From positions 81,428-145,427 of the forward strand of contig NZ_LZQD01000004.1 of assembly GCF_001858025.1 (NCBI RefSeq): a stretch of 64,000 nucleotides of DNA. Reading direction: 5' to 3'. Positions 55,465-64,000 of the stretch are shown piece after piece. The translations under genes were made by a program, and so were the position numbers. The notes beneath the pieces are model-generated. The model made no database searches and had not been told where the DNA came from. It saw only the letters and a list, made by a program, of their open reading frames with translations. The stretch is from Trichormus sp. NMC-1 (GTDB taxonomy: Bacteria; Cyanobacteriota; Cyanobacteriia; Cyanobacteriales; Nostocaceae). How positions within the stretch are numbered: position 1 is the first letter of the stretch; each line of letters begins with the position of its first letter.

Positions 55465-55631
55465 AATTAACTCCTGATAAACATTATTACTTACTTAATG
55501 TAAACTTTACTGTTCAGATTATAAACTATAAACTGTTCTTGATAATCAATTCCGTCCATTCGTAACTCCTGTAACAATTCCCTTACAATAAAATAAAGAA
55601 AGCAAGACATTGAGAGGAGAAAAGCTAAATC

Positions 55632-58262
55632 ATGTTAGCTGAATACCAACAACACACCCAAGAACGCGCACAGATGGGTATTCCCCCATTACCCTTAGAT
55701 GCACAACAAACATCAGCATTATGTGAATTACTGAAAAATCCACCTAAAGGTGAAGAAGAGGTATTATTAAATTTATTACGCGATCGCATTCCCCCCGGAG
55801 TAGACCAAGCGGCTTATGTAAAAGCTGGATTTCTCACTGCTATTGCTAAAGAAGAAGTTAGCAGTCCCTTAGTTTCACCCGTGGACGCAGTGGAATTGCT
55901 GGGGACAATGGTAGGCGGTTACAATGTGCAATCATTAATTGATTTGCTGCAATTTGCTACCACCTCTGTATCGGACTCTTCAGAAACACCTCTAGTCATG
56001 GGGGGACAAGGAAAAGAACCAATTGCAGCTTATGCAGCTAATGCCTTAAGCAAAATCTTGTTGGTGTATGACGCTTTCTACGATATCTTAGAGTTATCAA
56101 AAACCAACCCCTACGCTAAACGAGTGGTAGACTCTTGGGCAAAAGCAGAATGGTTTACTTTGCGTCCCACATTAGCAGAAAGTATTACGGTTACAGTTTT
56201 CAAAGTTCCAGGAGAAACCAACACAGACGACTTATCACCCGCAACCCACGCTACAACTAGACCAGATATTCCTTTACACGCTTTGGCGATGTTAGAAACT
56301 CGTCAACCAGGAAGTTTGGAAACCATTGCAGAGTTAAAGAAAAAAGGATTTCCTGTTGCTTACGTTGGTGATGTGGTGGGAACCGGTTCTTCTCGTAAGT
56401 CTGCAATCAATTCTGTATTATGGCATTTAGGAAATGATATTCCTTTTGTGCCAAACAAACGGGCTGGGGGTTATATTTTAGGAAGTGCGATCGCTCCTAT
56501 CTTTTTTAACACAGCCGAAGATGCCGGCGCATTACCCATTCAATGCGATGTCAGCAAAATGGAGACCGGCGACGTTATCACAATTTATCCCTATAAAGGT
56601 GAAGTTCTCAACGCCGCAGGAGAAGTAATTTCCACCTTCAGCCTCAAACCCGACACCATTTTAGACGAAGTTAGAGCCGGTGGACGCATTCCCCTACTAA
56701 TTGGGCGTACCCTCACCGATAAAACCCGTCAAGCATTAGGTTTAGAACCCAGTACTTTATTTATCCGTCCCCAAGCCCCAGCGGACACCGGAAAAGGCTT
56801 CACATTAGCGCAGAAAATGGTCGGGAAGGCGTGCGGTTTACCTGGTGTACGTCCGGGGACATCTTGTGAACCCATCATGACTACAGTTGGTTCTCAGGAC
56901 ACTACAGGACCCATGACCAGGGATGAGTTAAAAGAACTGGCTTGTTTAGGTTTCAGTGCAGACTTAGTAATGCAGAGTTTCTGCCATACCGCAGCATATC
57001 CTAAACCTGTGGATATTAAAACCCATCAGGAATTACCAGACTTCATTTCCTCCCGTGGTGGTGTGGCTTTGCGTCCTGGTGATGGTATCATTCACTCGTG
57101 GTTAAACCGGATGTTGTTACCTGACACTGTGGGAACAGGTGGAGATTCCCATACTCGCTTCCCGTTAGGAATATCCTTCCCCGCTGGTTCTGGTTTAGTT
57201 GCGTTTGCTGGTGCTTTGGGTGTCATGCCTTTGGATATGCCAGAATCAGTTTTGGTCAGATTTACAGGGGAATTGCAACCAGGGATAACGCTGAGGGATG
57301 TTGTGAATGCAATTCCTTATGTGGCTATGCAAAAAGGTTTGTTAACTGTCGAGAAGCAGAACAAGAAAAACATCTTCTCTGGCAAAATTTTGGAAATTGA
57401 AGGATTACCAAATTTGAAAGTTGAACAAGCTTTTGAATTAACCGACGCTTCCGCAGAACGTTCTTGTGCTGGTTGTACAATTAAGTTAAGTGAAGAGACA
57501 ATTGCGGAATATTTACGTTCCAATATTGCTCTTTTAACTAATATGGTAGCACGGGGTTATAGTGATGCCAGAACTATCATGCGTCGTGTAGCAAAAATGG
57601 AGGAATGGTTAGCTAATCCCGTATTATTATCTGCTGACGCTGATGCGGAATATGCAGAAGTAATTGAAATTGATTTAAGCCAAATCACAGAACCAATTGT
57701 TGCTGCTCCCAATGACCCTGATAATGTTAAGTTATTATCGGAAGTTGCCAATGATCCTGTACAAGAAGTATTTGTCGGTTCTTGTATGACAAATATCGGA
57801 CATTATCGAGCAACTGCCAAGGTTTTGGAAGGTGCAGGAGATGTAAAAGCGCGGTTGTGGATTGCACCTCCTACAAGAATGGATGAACACCAATTAAAGG
57901 CGGAAGGTGTTTATGATGTTTTCGTGGCTGCAAATGCCAGAACTGAGATTCCCGGATGCAGTTTATGTATGGGAAATCAGGCGCGAGTTGATGATAATAC
58001 AACTGTGTTTTCCACCTCGACTCGTAACTTCAATAATCGCATGGGAAAAGGCGCACAAGTATATTTAGGTTCGGCAGAATTAGCAGCAGTTTGTGCATTG
58101 TTGGGAAGGCTTCCTAATGTGCAGGAATATATGGATATTGTTGCGGAGAGAATTCATCCTTTTGCTGATAATTTGTATCGGTATTTGAACTTTGATCAAA
58201 TTGCCGGTTTTGAGGATGAAGGTAGGGTGATTAGTAAGGAGGAGCAGGCGGCTTTGGTATAA
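55632..58262 (+). CDS. acnB: Aconitate hydratase B
   Basis: 876 residues, close to the E. coli AcnB length. N-terminal HEAT-like domain, a swivelling domain with [20 protein letters not shown], then the core. The Fe-S ligands are in [10 protein letters not shown] and PGCSLCMGN. Interconverts citrate and isocitrate; AcnB-type members can also hydrate 2-methyl-cis-aconitate. Cyanobacteria use this gene in their modified TCA cycle. Good ribosome site GAGAGGAG. Stands alone; a weak hairpin (GGTGAG/CTCACC, 58272-58292) follows. Confidence 0.96.
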   Translation: MLAEYQQHTQERAQMGIPPLPLDAQQTSALCELLKNPPKGEEEVLLNLLRDRIPPGVDQAAYVKAGFLTAIAKEEVSSPLVSPVDAVELLGTMVGGYNVQSLIDLLQFATTSVSDSSETPLVMGGQGKEPIAAYAANALSKILLVYDAFYDILELSKTNPYAKRVVDSWAKAEWFTLRPTLAESITVTVFKVPGETNTDDLSPATHATTRPDIPLHALAMLETRQPGSLETIAELKKKGFPVAYVGDVVGTGSSRKSAINSVLWHLGNDIPFVPNKRAGGYILGSAIAPIFFNTAEDAGALPIQCDVSKMETGDVITIYPYKGEVLNAAGEVISTFSLKPDTILDEVRAGGRIPLLIGRTLTDKTRQALGLEPSTLFIRPQAPADTGKGFTLAQKMVGKACGLPGVRPGTSCEPIMTTVGSQDTTGPMTRDELKELACLGFSADLVMQSFCHTAAYPKPVDIKTHQELPDFISSRGGVALRPGDGIIHSWLNRMLLPDTVGTGGDSHTRFPLGISFPAGSGLVAFAGALGVMPLDMPESVLVRFTGELQPGITLRDVVNAIPYVAMQKGLLTVEKQNKKNIFSGKILEIEGLPNLKVEQAFELTDASAERSCAGCTIKLSEETIAEYLRSNIALLTNMVARGYSDARTIMRRVAKMEEWLANPVLLSADADAEYAEVIEIDLSQITEPIVAAPNDPDNVKLLSEVANDPVQEVFVGSCMTNIGHYRATAKVLEGAGDVKARLWIAPPTRMDEHQLKAEGVYDVFVAANARTEIPGCSLCMGNQARVDDNTTVFSTSTRNFNNRMGKGAQVYLGSAELAAVCALLGRLPNVQEYMDIVAERIHPFADNLYRYLNFDQIAGFEDEGRVISKEEQAALV

Positions 58263-58327
58263 TGCAATTGGGGTGAGTCTTGATGGCTCACCTGAATGTT
58301 ATTAACAATTTATTACCAGGGTAAACA

Positions 58328-58762
58328 ATGCCAGCAAAGGATATCTACCATGATGCGGTGAAAAATGCTTTAATTAAAGATGGTTGGAGGATTTTAGCTG
58401 ATTCTTATTTTTTACAATATGAAGATGCCCAACTTTACGCTGATTTACTTGCTGAAAAACCGTTATTAGCTGAATAAAATAATCTTATCATTGTTGTTGA
58501 AATCAAAAGTTTTATTAATCCTTCTCCAATGAGGGATTTTGAATTGGCATTAGGACAATATATTGTATATCGTGATATTTTAGATTTGTCTGAAAAACAT
58601 TATGCCATTTATTTAGCTGTCAAAGATACGGTATTTGAGAGCTTTTTTCAAAGAAAATCAATTAAATCTATAGTTAACCGTCATCAAATTAAATTTATTG
58701 TTTTTAATAATGAAAAAGAGGAGATAGTTTTATGGATAAGCTCAAACAATATCGAGAGTTGA
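58328..58762 (+). pseudogene. xisH: XisH-family protein, broken by an in-frame TAA
   Basis: The N-terminus MPAKDIYHDAVKNALIKDGWR and LLAEKPLLAE matches XisH exactly in style. The TAA at 58475-58477 ends it after 49 codons. The same frame then continues IIVVEIKSFINPSPMRDFELALGQY to 58762 as the rest of XisH. The stop falls between the catalytic Asp region and the VEIKSF core of the PD-(D/E)XK fold, so a downstream restart at ATG 58529 would lack it. XisH and XisI were first described as factors needed for fdxN element excision in Anabaena, but the family is now multi-copy and its general function is uncertain. Confidence 0.87.
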
Positions 58763-59073
58763 TTAAAAAAATCTTGACAGAATATTATCAAATTGTTGAA
58801 AAATCTCCTGATTTTCATCCAGAAAATTGTCTAATTTTTGATGACAATAATCATCATTATTTTTGGCGTAGTATTGATTGGGTTAACCAAAAAAGAGTTA
58901 ATAATACTCATGTTTACGTTCGCATTAAAAATGAAAAGATTTATATTGAAGAAGATTGGACTGAGGAAGGAATTGCAACGGAGTTATTACGGGAAGGTGT
59001 ACCAAAAGAGGATATTGTTTTAGCTTTTCACGATCCAGAAACTCGGAAGTTGACTGAGTTTGCTGTGGCTTAG
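58732..59073 (+). CDS. xisI: XisI-family protein
   Basis: 113 residues. MDKLKQYRELIKKILTEYYQ and FHDPETRKLTEFAVA are the family's two ends. It overlaps the xisH frame by 31 bp, the usual arrangement. Intact while XisH has a nonsense codon. Function unknown; often paired with XisH in accessory regions. Confidence 0.88.
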   Translation: MDKLKQYRELIKKILTEYYQIVEKSPDFHPENCLIFDDNNHHYFWRSIDWVNQKRVNNTHVYVRIKNEKIYIEEDWTEEGIATELLREGVPKEDIVLAFHDPETRKLTEFAVA

Positions 59074-59080
59074 AATTCCA

Positions 59081-60439
59081 TCAATCTTTACAACAAGTTC
59101 TCACATATTCCTTAAAAACTGGAGACAATTTAAACAAGATTTTCTCTTCTTTGATTTTCGTTACTAAATACCGTTGTTGTAAAGATTGTAAACCATTATT
59201 AAAATCAACTGACGATAAGTTTAAACTTTGTCTTAATTCTTCCCTCGAAATAGGTTGTATAAATTTACTCATTTGTAATACTATTTCTTGTTCTTTAGGT
59301 GATAAATGATTAAATATCTCTGAAAAATGAGACTGCATTTGATTGGTAATATGTAAAGTATTCTCAGCTAAAAAGTCAGCTATTTTACCATCATAATTTT
59401 TGTTAATTAACATAGTAATAGTTTTTAAATACATCAAATTACCTTCATATAACTTAATTAAAGTTAACCAGCTTTCCTCATCTTGTAATCCTGTATTTTT
59501 TAAAATATCTGTATTGTATAATCCTGATAATTCTAAACATCTAATAGGATATAATTCCTCGTCTAAACATTCCATTTCTGGACATTGTGCTTGACTAATT
59601 AATATGAGATTACTTTGATGTTCCGTTTCAGTGATCATCGTGAAAAGGTTTTGGTAATTTTTGTATTCAGGTTGATATTGTCCAGCGAATTCACTATTAG
59701 TAAAGATATTCTGCACATTATCAAGAATAATTAAACATTTTTTATCTGTGAAAATATCAAATAATTGTTTTAATTTATCGTCTATAGTATTTTTAGGTTC
59801 TTGTTGACAAGTATTTAATAAATCATTGACAAGTAAATCTAATGGTTTAGGAAATTTTAGATTTTTCCAAATAATTACTTCAAATTGATCTAAGTTGAAA
59901 TCAACAAATTTTTTAACTAGAGTAGTTTTACCAATTCCAGATAGTCCTAATATTGAGATGAAAGGGGTATTTTGATTTAATATCCAGTGATAAAGATTTT
60001 GTAATTCAGATTCTCTGTTATAAAATTTGAGTATTTTAGGAGCAAATGTTAAATCATGATAAGATGATTGAGTTTTGTTAGAGTTTTTTGTATTATTTTT
60101 ATCCTTATAATGTGAAGTTTCTAAATAATAAAAACCATTATTAATACCATTTATATAAATATTATAATTTTCACATGATTCAATATTTAATCTTTTAAAA
60201 ACAGAACTAAAATTAGATTTTTTTATATCCTCACCTAATGCTTCAGATAAAAATTGCCATAATTCAGAACCCACATCACCCACATGACCTTCAGTAACAT
60301 GACATTTCTTAGCAATATCATCATAAGTTTCTCTTTGCCAAGTTCCCTCGACTACAGCCTTTTGAACATCATCTAGGTGCTTTCCAGTTTTTTCAACAAC
60401 TAGCCGATCCACAAATTGTAACACTTCAGTTACATTCAT
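59081..60439 (-). CDS. Compact NB-ARC ATPase with vMAP-type N-terminal domain
   Basis: 452 residues from ATG 60439. Residues 1-85 (VTEVLQFVDRLVVEKTGKHLDDVQKAVVEGTW and HVGDVGSELWQFLSEALGEDI) are the HTH-like domain common at the start of cyanobacterial NB-ARC proteins. Then an NB-ARC module: P-loop ILGLSGIGKTTLVKKF, Walker B CLIILDNVQN, and a winged-helix region. Family usually continues into WD40 or TPR sensors; here it stops, so it lacks a sensor. Divergent from a secreted repeat protein 185 bp away. A short STAND ATPase; a defence or signalling role is inferred. Confidence 0.82.
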   Translation of the reverse strand: MNVTEVLQFVDRLVVEKTGKHLDDVQKAVVEGTWQRETYDDIAKKCHVTEGHVGDVGSELWQFLSEALGEDIKKSNFSSVFKRLNIESCENYNIYINGINNGFYYLETSHYKDKNNTKNSNKTQSSYHDLTFAPKILKFYNRESELQNLYHWILNQNTPFISILGLSGIGKTTLVKKFVDFNLDQFEVIIWKNLKFPKPLDLLVNDLLNTCQQEPKNTIDDKLKQLFDIFTDKKCLIILDNVQNIFTNSEFAGQYQPEYKNYQNLFTMITETEHQSNLILISQAQCPEMECLDEELYPIRCLELSGLYNTDILKNTGLQDEESWLTLIKLYEGNLMYLKTITMLINKNYDGKIADFLAENTLHITNQMQSHFSEIFNHLSPKEQEIVLQMSKFIQPISREELRQSLNLSSVDFNNGLQSLQQRYLVTKIKEEKILFKLSPVFKEYVRTCCKD

Positions 60440-60623
60440 AAAAACTATATAGGATAAAGGTTTCAAGCATTATAGCTTAATCTAAATCCGATTTTTCCGA
60501 ACTGTTCCGATCTTTTGCTTAACACTTTATAATAAAACTCCCGATCAAATCCAAACTTTTCCTATAGCTAGTTAAATCTTAATTCAGTTATTTTTGATAC
60601 ACACATTTGTCTTTGCAAAAAAA

Positions 60624-61469
60624 ATGACCTTATCAAAGTTTTTAACTACTTTAGGTATAACAACAACTTTAGCTGTATCTTCAATAGTTGGTTTATCTAA
60701 CACAAAACAAGTTCAAGCTCAACCTAATAGTCCTTATCTAATTCTGGCAAATACTAACATACCTAATTTGGTAATATCCAGTACAGACAACATTCGTGGC
60801 TGGAGTTGGAATGGTACTACTGCTTCCTATCTGGCTGTTAATGGGAATGGGGGTAACACTCTTTATGTTCGTTCTTTCGATGGTCAAACATTTGGATCTG
60901 TAAGATCAAGTCAAAGCATATCCAGTACAGACAACATTCGTGGCTGGAGTTGGAATGGTACTACTGCTTCCTATCTGGCTGTTAATGGGAATGGGGGTAA
61001 CACTCTTTATGTTCGTTCTTTCGATGGTCAAACATTTGGATCTGTAAGATCAAGTCAAAGCATATCCAGTACAGACAACATTCGTGGCTGGAGTTGGAAT
61101 GGTACTACTGCTTCCTATCTGGCTAATAAAAATGGACAGACGGTGGTTTACGTTCGTTCTTTCGATGGTCAAAAATTTGGATCTGTAAGATCAAGTCAAA
61201 GCATATCTAGTACGGAGTCATTTCGGGGTTGGAGTTGGAATGGTACTACGGCTTCTTATGTAACGGCTAATGCAAATGGAGGTAACACTCTTTATATTCG
61301 TTCTTTCGATGGTCAAAAATTTGGATCTGTGAGATCAAGTCAAAGCATATCTAGTACAGACAGCATTCGAGGTTGGAGTTGGAATGGCATTACAGCTTCC
61401 TATGTGGCTACTAATGCGAATGGAGGTAGCACTCTTTATATTCGACCTTTCAATGGTCAAACATTCTAA
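60624..61469 (+). CDS. Secreted five-repeat protein (possible five-bladed propeller)
   Basis: 281 residues from ATG 60624 with a Sec signal (TLGITTTLAVSSIVGLSNT) ending near VQAQ. The rest is five tandem units of 47-48 residues, each with SSTDNIRGWSWNGTTASY and LYVRSFDGQTFGSVRSSQSI. Units begin at about 60777, 60921, 61065, 61206 and 61350. Units 1 and 2 look identical over 144 bp. Five beta-rich units with conserved Trp are the layout of tachylectin-2-like five-bladed propellers, so a carbohydrate-binding propeller is possible but is inference. No known family match by eye. Confidence 0.82.
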   Translation: MTLSKFLTTLGITTTLAVSSIVGLSNTKQVQAQPNSPYLILANTNIPNLVISSTDNIRGWSWNGTTASYLAVNGNGGNTLYVRSFDGQTFGSVRSSQSISSTDNIRGWSWNGTTASYLAVNGNGGNTLYVRSFDGQTFGSVRSSQSISSTDNIRGWSWNGTTASYLANKNGQTVVYVRSFDGQKFGSVRSSQSISSTESFRGWSWNGTTASYVTANANGGNTLYIRSFDGQKFGSVRSSQSISSTDSIRGWSWNGITASYVATNANGGSTLYIRPFNGQTF

Positions 61470-61613
61470 GATACAAGGTTGAGTTTCGTTTCTCAACCCA
61501 ATTCTGATATAAAATTTTCATAAAATAAGCGATCGCTTTTTGATTATGAGTTATGAGAGCGATCGCTATTTTGTGTAGGGAGTTTGGAGTGCGATCGCTT
61601 TAAATATACTAAT

Positions 61614-62009
61614 TTACAAATCAGGCTTTTTGACTGTTGAATTAGATAAACTCTGAGACTTTTTAATAAATTTTTCATCAAAAGTATAAAACTCTAAACA
61701 ATGATTACTTGAAGCTAAATGAAAAGCATCTGCAAAATTTAGACCATTTTTATGCCATTTAATAACTTGTAAAATTAACTTTTCATTAGTTAAAGAAACA
61801 TTAGGTAAACCAAAAACCTTTCTCAAAGCTTGACAAATTTCCAATGGTTTAAATTTGTAAGCAAACCGCAGCACCCATTCAGTTTCTAAAATTACAGTAT
61901 CAGGAATAAAAATATTTTTATTTTTGAATAATGCTAAACTTTGTTGATACTGTAGTTCATCATCTTTAGTAACCAATCTAATAATAATATTGGTATCAAC
62001 AGCAATCAT
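61614..62009 (-). CDS. vapC: VapC-like PIN toxin
   Basis: 131 residues from ATG 62009 (ATGA overlap with the antitoxin stop; a start three codons earlier is possible). IAVDTNIIIRLVTKDDELQYQQ carries the first Asp, LETEWVLRFAY the Glu, and NFADAFHLASSN the third acidic pair. Appears intact. Typical VapC ribonuclease acting on tRNA or rRNA. Confidence 0.88.
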   Translation of the reverse strand: MIAVDTNIIIRLVTKDDELQYQQSLALFKNKNIFIPDTVILETEWVLRFAYKFKPLEICQALRKVFGLPNVSLTNEKLILQVIKWHKNGLNFADAFHLASSNHCLEFYTFDEKFIKKSQSLSNSTVKKPDL

Positions 62010-62263
62010 TGATTCCATACTTCTTCTATTCCCTGAGCAATCGCTTGATCCATTTCTTCAATTGTTTTGGCTTTTCCTTGATAATTCAAACAACCAGCAA
62101 CATCATCTAATTTTGTTTCTGGAAAAGTTTTTTTAGGCTTTAATAAAATTCCATCACCCACATTAATGATTATTAATTCTTGGCCATCTTGCCAATGATA
62201 CTCATCTCTTAAAACTTGGGGAATAGTAACTTGACCTTGACTGGACAGTTTAGTAATTTCCAT
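62006..62263 (-). CDS. vapB: AbrB/SpoVT-type antitoxin
   Basis: 85 residues. MEITKLSSQGQVTIPQVLRDEYHW is the swapped-hairpin AbrB DNA-binding domain; the C-terminal part (IEEMDQAIAQGIEEVW) is the toxin-binding tail. The stop overlaps the toxin start by 4 bp, so they are coupled. Promoter likely in 62264-62330. Confidence 0.87.
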   Translation of the reverse strand: MEITKLSSQGQVTIPQVLRDEYHWQDGQELIIINVGDGILLKPKKTFPETKLDDVAGCLNYQGKAKTIEEMDQAIAQGIEEVWNQ

Positions 62264-62331
62264 TGAAATAATTTTTCACTATCTATGGTAATCCAATTTT
62301 AACATACATTATTCTTGAATTACGGTTTCCT

Positions 62332-62826
62332 TTACACCATCTCAAACTCTAATTGATGACTTTTAATAAAATCATGAGTGAAATGATCAACTACATTCGT
62401 ATCACTCAACTCCAAATTATAAAAATCTACAAACTCATGATCAAAATATGGCCCCGCGTGCCAAGTTCCTACCTCTAACTTAATAAAACAATTTCCTGGA
62501 ATGCGGAAAACAGCAATTTCTTCTAATCGAGGTTCATTAATATCATTATCAGGTGGACAAACTGCCATTAACCAATCCTTACCTTCTAAAGAACCCAAAC
62601 ATTGAGTACATTGTTCATGACGAGTAATTTTATGAAACTTCCGGCCGTTGTTGTGCAATCGCATAATATAAAAGCGAGGAATGCCATTTTGTAAATTTAA
62701 ATGTGCATCTTCTGCATCAAAAGCCTTCCCGTCTCCACTAGAAAATATCACCTGTCCATAACGCTGAAAATTCTCTGGTGTGATCAATTCTGCTTTTAAC
62801 TGTTTTAATGTCCGAGATGCACTCAT
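62332..62826 (-). CDS. Ureidoglycolate lyase
   Basis: 164 residues. ITPENFQRYGQVI, DWLMAVCPPDND, FRIPGNCFIKLEVGTWHAGPYF and DFYNLELSDTNVVDH are the family blocks. Releases urea from ureidoglycolate in purine (allantoin) degradation, giving nitrogen. Standard length. No other purine-degradation gene is visible in this window, so it may work with genes elsewhere. Confidence 0.9.
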   Translation of the reverse strand: MSASRTLKQLKAELITPENFQRYGQVIFSSGDGKAFDAEDAHLNLQNGIPRFYIMRLHNNGRKFHKITRHEQCTQCLGSLEGKDWLMAVCPPDNDINEPRLEEIAVFRIPGNCFIKLEVGTWHAGPYFDHEFVDFYNLELSDTNVVDHFTHDFIKSHQLEFEMV

Positions 62827-62920
62827 AAAAAATCCTGTTTATTTTAATGACTTATGTGTTATTGTTGATTATATACTTATTTAAATGCAGTATTTTCCTT
62901 GCTGTTCAGTAAGTTCTTAG

Positions 62921-63346
62921 TCAATCAGGCAAAGAATAACCTGTATGTTTTTGGAGATATCGTACAACCTTTTTGTAAGATTCTGGATTACTTACAGGGT
63001 TGATGATAATAGAGAAAGTAACATCCGGCAACCAAAAACTGATCCTGCCATTTTCTTCATAACAAAAAGAACTGATACAGTTGAGATTAATAATATATTC
63101 TTTTCTGTCGTAAGTTATAGTTACCCAATAAGTAGTATCTAATTCTATTCCTTGGGCATACTTTATATATTCCGAAATCTTCTGATAATCTTCCCAATTA
63201 CTATGGGGGTTAATGACGATAGGTATGGAACTATTAGGTACCCAAAAGGTAAGTCTACCGTTCTTTTCATAACAAAAAGCATTTACACGGTCAAAGTTAA
63301 TTACATATTCTTTCCTTTGGTCTTGTATTTTTACCCAGTAAGCCAC
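62921..63346 (-). CDS. Small protein made of two tandem 68-residue repeats
   Basis: 141 residues in two similar halves: YWVKIQDQRKEYVINFDRVN and GRLTFWVPNSSIPIVINPHS in the first, YWVTITYDRKEYIINLNCIS and GRISFWLPDVTFSIIINPVS in the second. Each half predicts a small beta sheet followed by a helix (EDYQKISEYIKYA; ESYKKVVRYLQKH). No family recognized. No signal peptide. An internal duplication of a PH-like or Sm-like small domain is one possibility. Confidence 0.7.
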   Translation of the reverse strand: MAYWVKIQDQRKEYVINFDRVNAFCYEKNGRLTFWVPNSSIPIVINPHSNWEDYQKISEYIKYAQGIELDTTYWVTITYDRKEYIINLNCISSFCYEENGRISFWLPDVTFSIIINPVSNPESYKKVVRYLQKHTGYSLPD

Positions 63347-63598
63347 AAATTTGCCTCAACACTGACTAGATAATATTACCTTTCCTACAAAGTAATTTTA
63401 CCCAGTATAGCTGCAAATTTTTTTTTGATTCTGAATTTGTTGCCAAATCCTACCTGATTACCGTTTCAATTTCAAGTTGATACAAAATACATATAGCTGT
63501 TGCCAGGTAAAGTACTGACATACACTGAGCATAAAAGCCAGATAAAAACAGACTTTTACGCCTGTTTTGCTATATTTTGTATTTTGTATCAAAAGTTC

Positions 63599-64000
63599 CT
63601 AAGAAACTTCTACAGGTGTGGGGGTAATGGGGGTAGGATGGGCGAGGGAAATAGCAGCGGTCATAAATCCTTTAAATAAAGGATGGGGTGTGCTAGGACG
63701 AGATTGAAATTCGGGATGAAATTGGCAAGCGATAAAGAATGGGTGTTGGGGATATTCGACAATTTCCACTAAGCGTCCGTCAGGAGAAGTGCCACTAATG
63801 ACATAGCCCGACTCTAACAATGGATTACGGTAAACATTGTTAAACTCGTAACGATGGCGATGGCGTTCATAAATTACTTCTTCTTGATATAAGTCAAAGG
63901 CGAGGGTGTTGGGAAGGATACGACAAGGATAAAGCCCCAAGCGCATAGTCCCGCCTAAATCAACTACATCCTGCTGTTCAGGCAACAAGTTAATGACTGG
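63599..64000 (-). CDS. pyrG: CTP synthase, C-terminal part (runs off the window)
   Basis: The 3' end of pyrG, about 134 codons, continuing past 64000. The frame has no start in the window. The glutamine amidotransferase domain is seen with [28 protein letters not shown] and the catalytic His-x-Glu in [12 protein letters not shown]. Makes CTP from UTP and glutamine. Partial only because of the window edge. Confidence 0.92.
   Translation of the reverse strand, partial: PVINLLPEQQDVVDLGGTMRLGLYPCRILPNTLAFDLYQEEVIYERHRHRYEFNNVYRNPLLESGYVISGTSPDGRLVEIVEYPQHPFFIACQFHPEFQSRPSTPHPLFKGFMTAAISLAHPTPITPTPVEVS

Overview
The window looks like a chromosomal segment from a filamentous, probably Nostocales-type cyanobacterium. 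The supporting signs are frequent HIP1 octamers (GCGATCGC), cyanobacteria-restricted families (DUF4327, DUF1400, DUF3326, XisH/XisI, DUF29, Uma2, a PCP_red mini-protein), many small dispersed palindromes typical of Nostocales, and low GC. The species cannot be fixed from the sequence.

Layout. 1-6 kb: a histone-deacetylase-like amidohydrolase, gyrA and lnt. 6-18 kb: a cell-surface/glycosylation block with a methyltransferase bracketed by inverted palindromic repeats, a type IV prepilin with its own terminator, two SPINDLY/OGT-type glycosyltransferases, a DUF29 gene plus a DUF29 stub, and a 1266-residue methyltransferase/FkbM/glycosyltransferase fusion that shares a C-terminal module with the N-terminus of the neighbouring OGT. 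18-26 kb: a TPR protein, DUF4327, a PP2C phosphatase/FHA-kinase pair, a pseudouridine synthase, a DUF1400 hydrolase and a Uma2 nuclease. 26-34 kb: an accessory stretch around thiC (with TPP riboswitch): a two-gene DUF2726 operon, a PCP_red mini-protein, a DUF4351 protein, a type II restriction-modification pair whose nuclease frame is broken at a T8 tract, a PIN toxin-antitoxin pair and a DUF433/DUF5615 pair with a frameshifted toxin, followed by pyrE.

35.5-42.2 kb is the clearest unusual unit: a 6.6 kb integrative element between two 30-bp copies of a tRNA 3' end. The intact tRNA (anticodon CAT) is at the right end. The element carries a tyrosine recombinase, a ribbon-helix-helix regulator preceded by a hairpin-rich leader, an SF3/D5-type helicase, two iteron-like repeat regions and three small unknown genes. 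There are no capsid or conjugation genes and I saw no HIP1 site inside it. It reads like an integrated small plasmid or satellite with a cop-rep layout.

42-52 kb is mostly core: a CNNM/CorC-type protein, queC, a Gfo/Idh oxidoreductase, a DedA protein, a chromosomal ParM-like actin with a ParR-like partner, a CPBP protease, a DUF3326 protein and a 2Fe-2S ferredoxin. 52-64 kb is again accessory: BrnT/BrnA, an HNH protein, a second DUF433 antitoxin with a ruined DUF5615 toxin, XisH (nonsense codon)/XisI, a compact NB-ARC ATPase divergent from a secreted five-repeat protein, and VapBC. Interspersed with these are the housekeeping genes acnB, a ureidoglycolate lyase and the 3' part of pyrG, which runs off the right edge.

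A recurring theme is decay by single-base events in accessory genes: the restriction nuclease, both DUF5615 toxins and XisH are each broken by one indel or stop codon, while their partner genes are intact.
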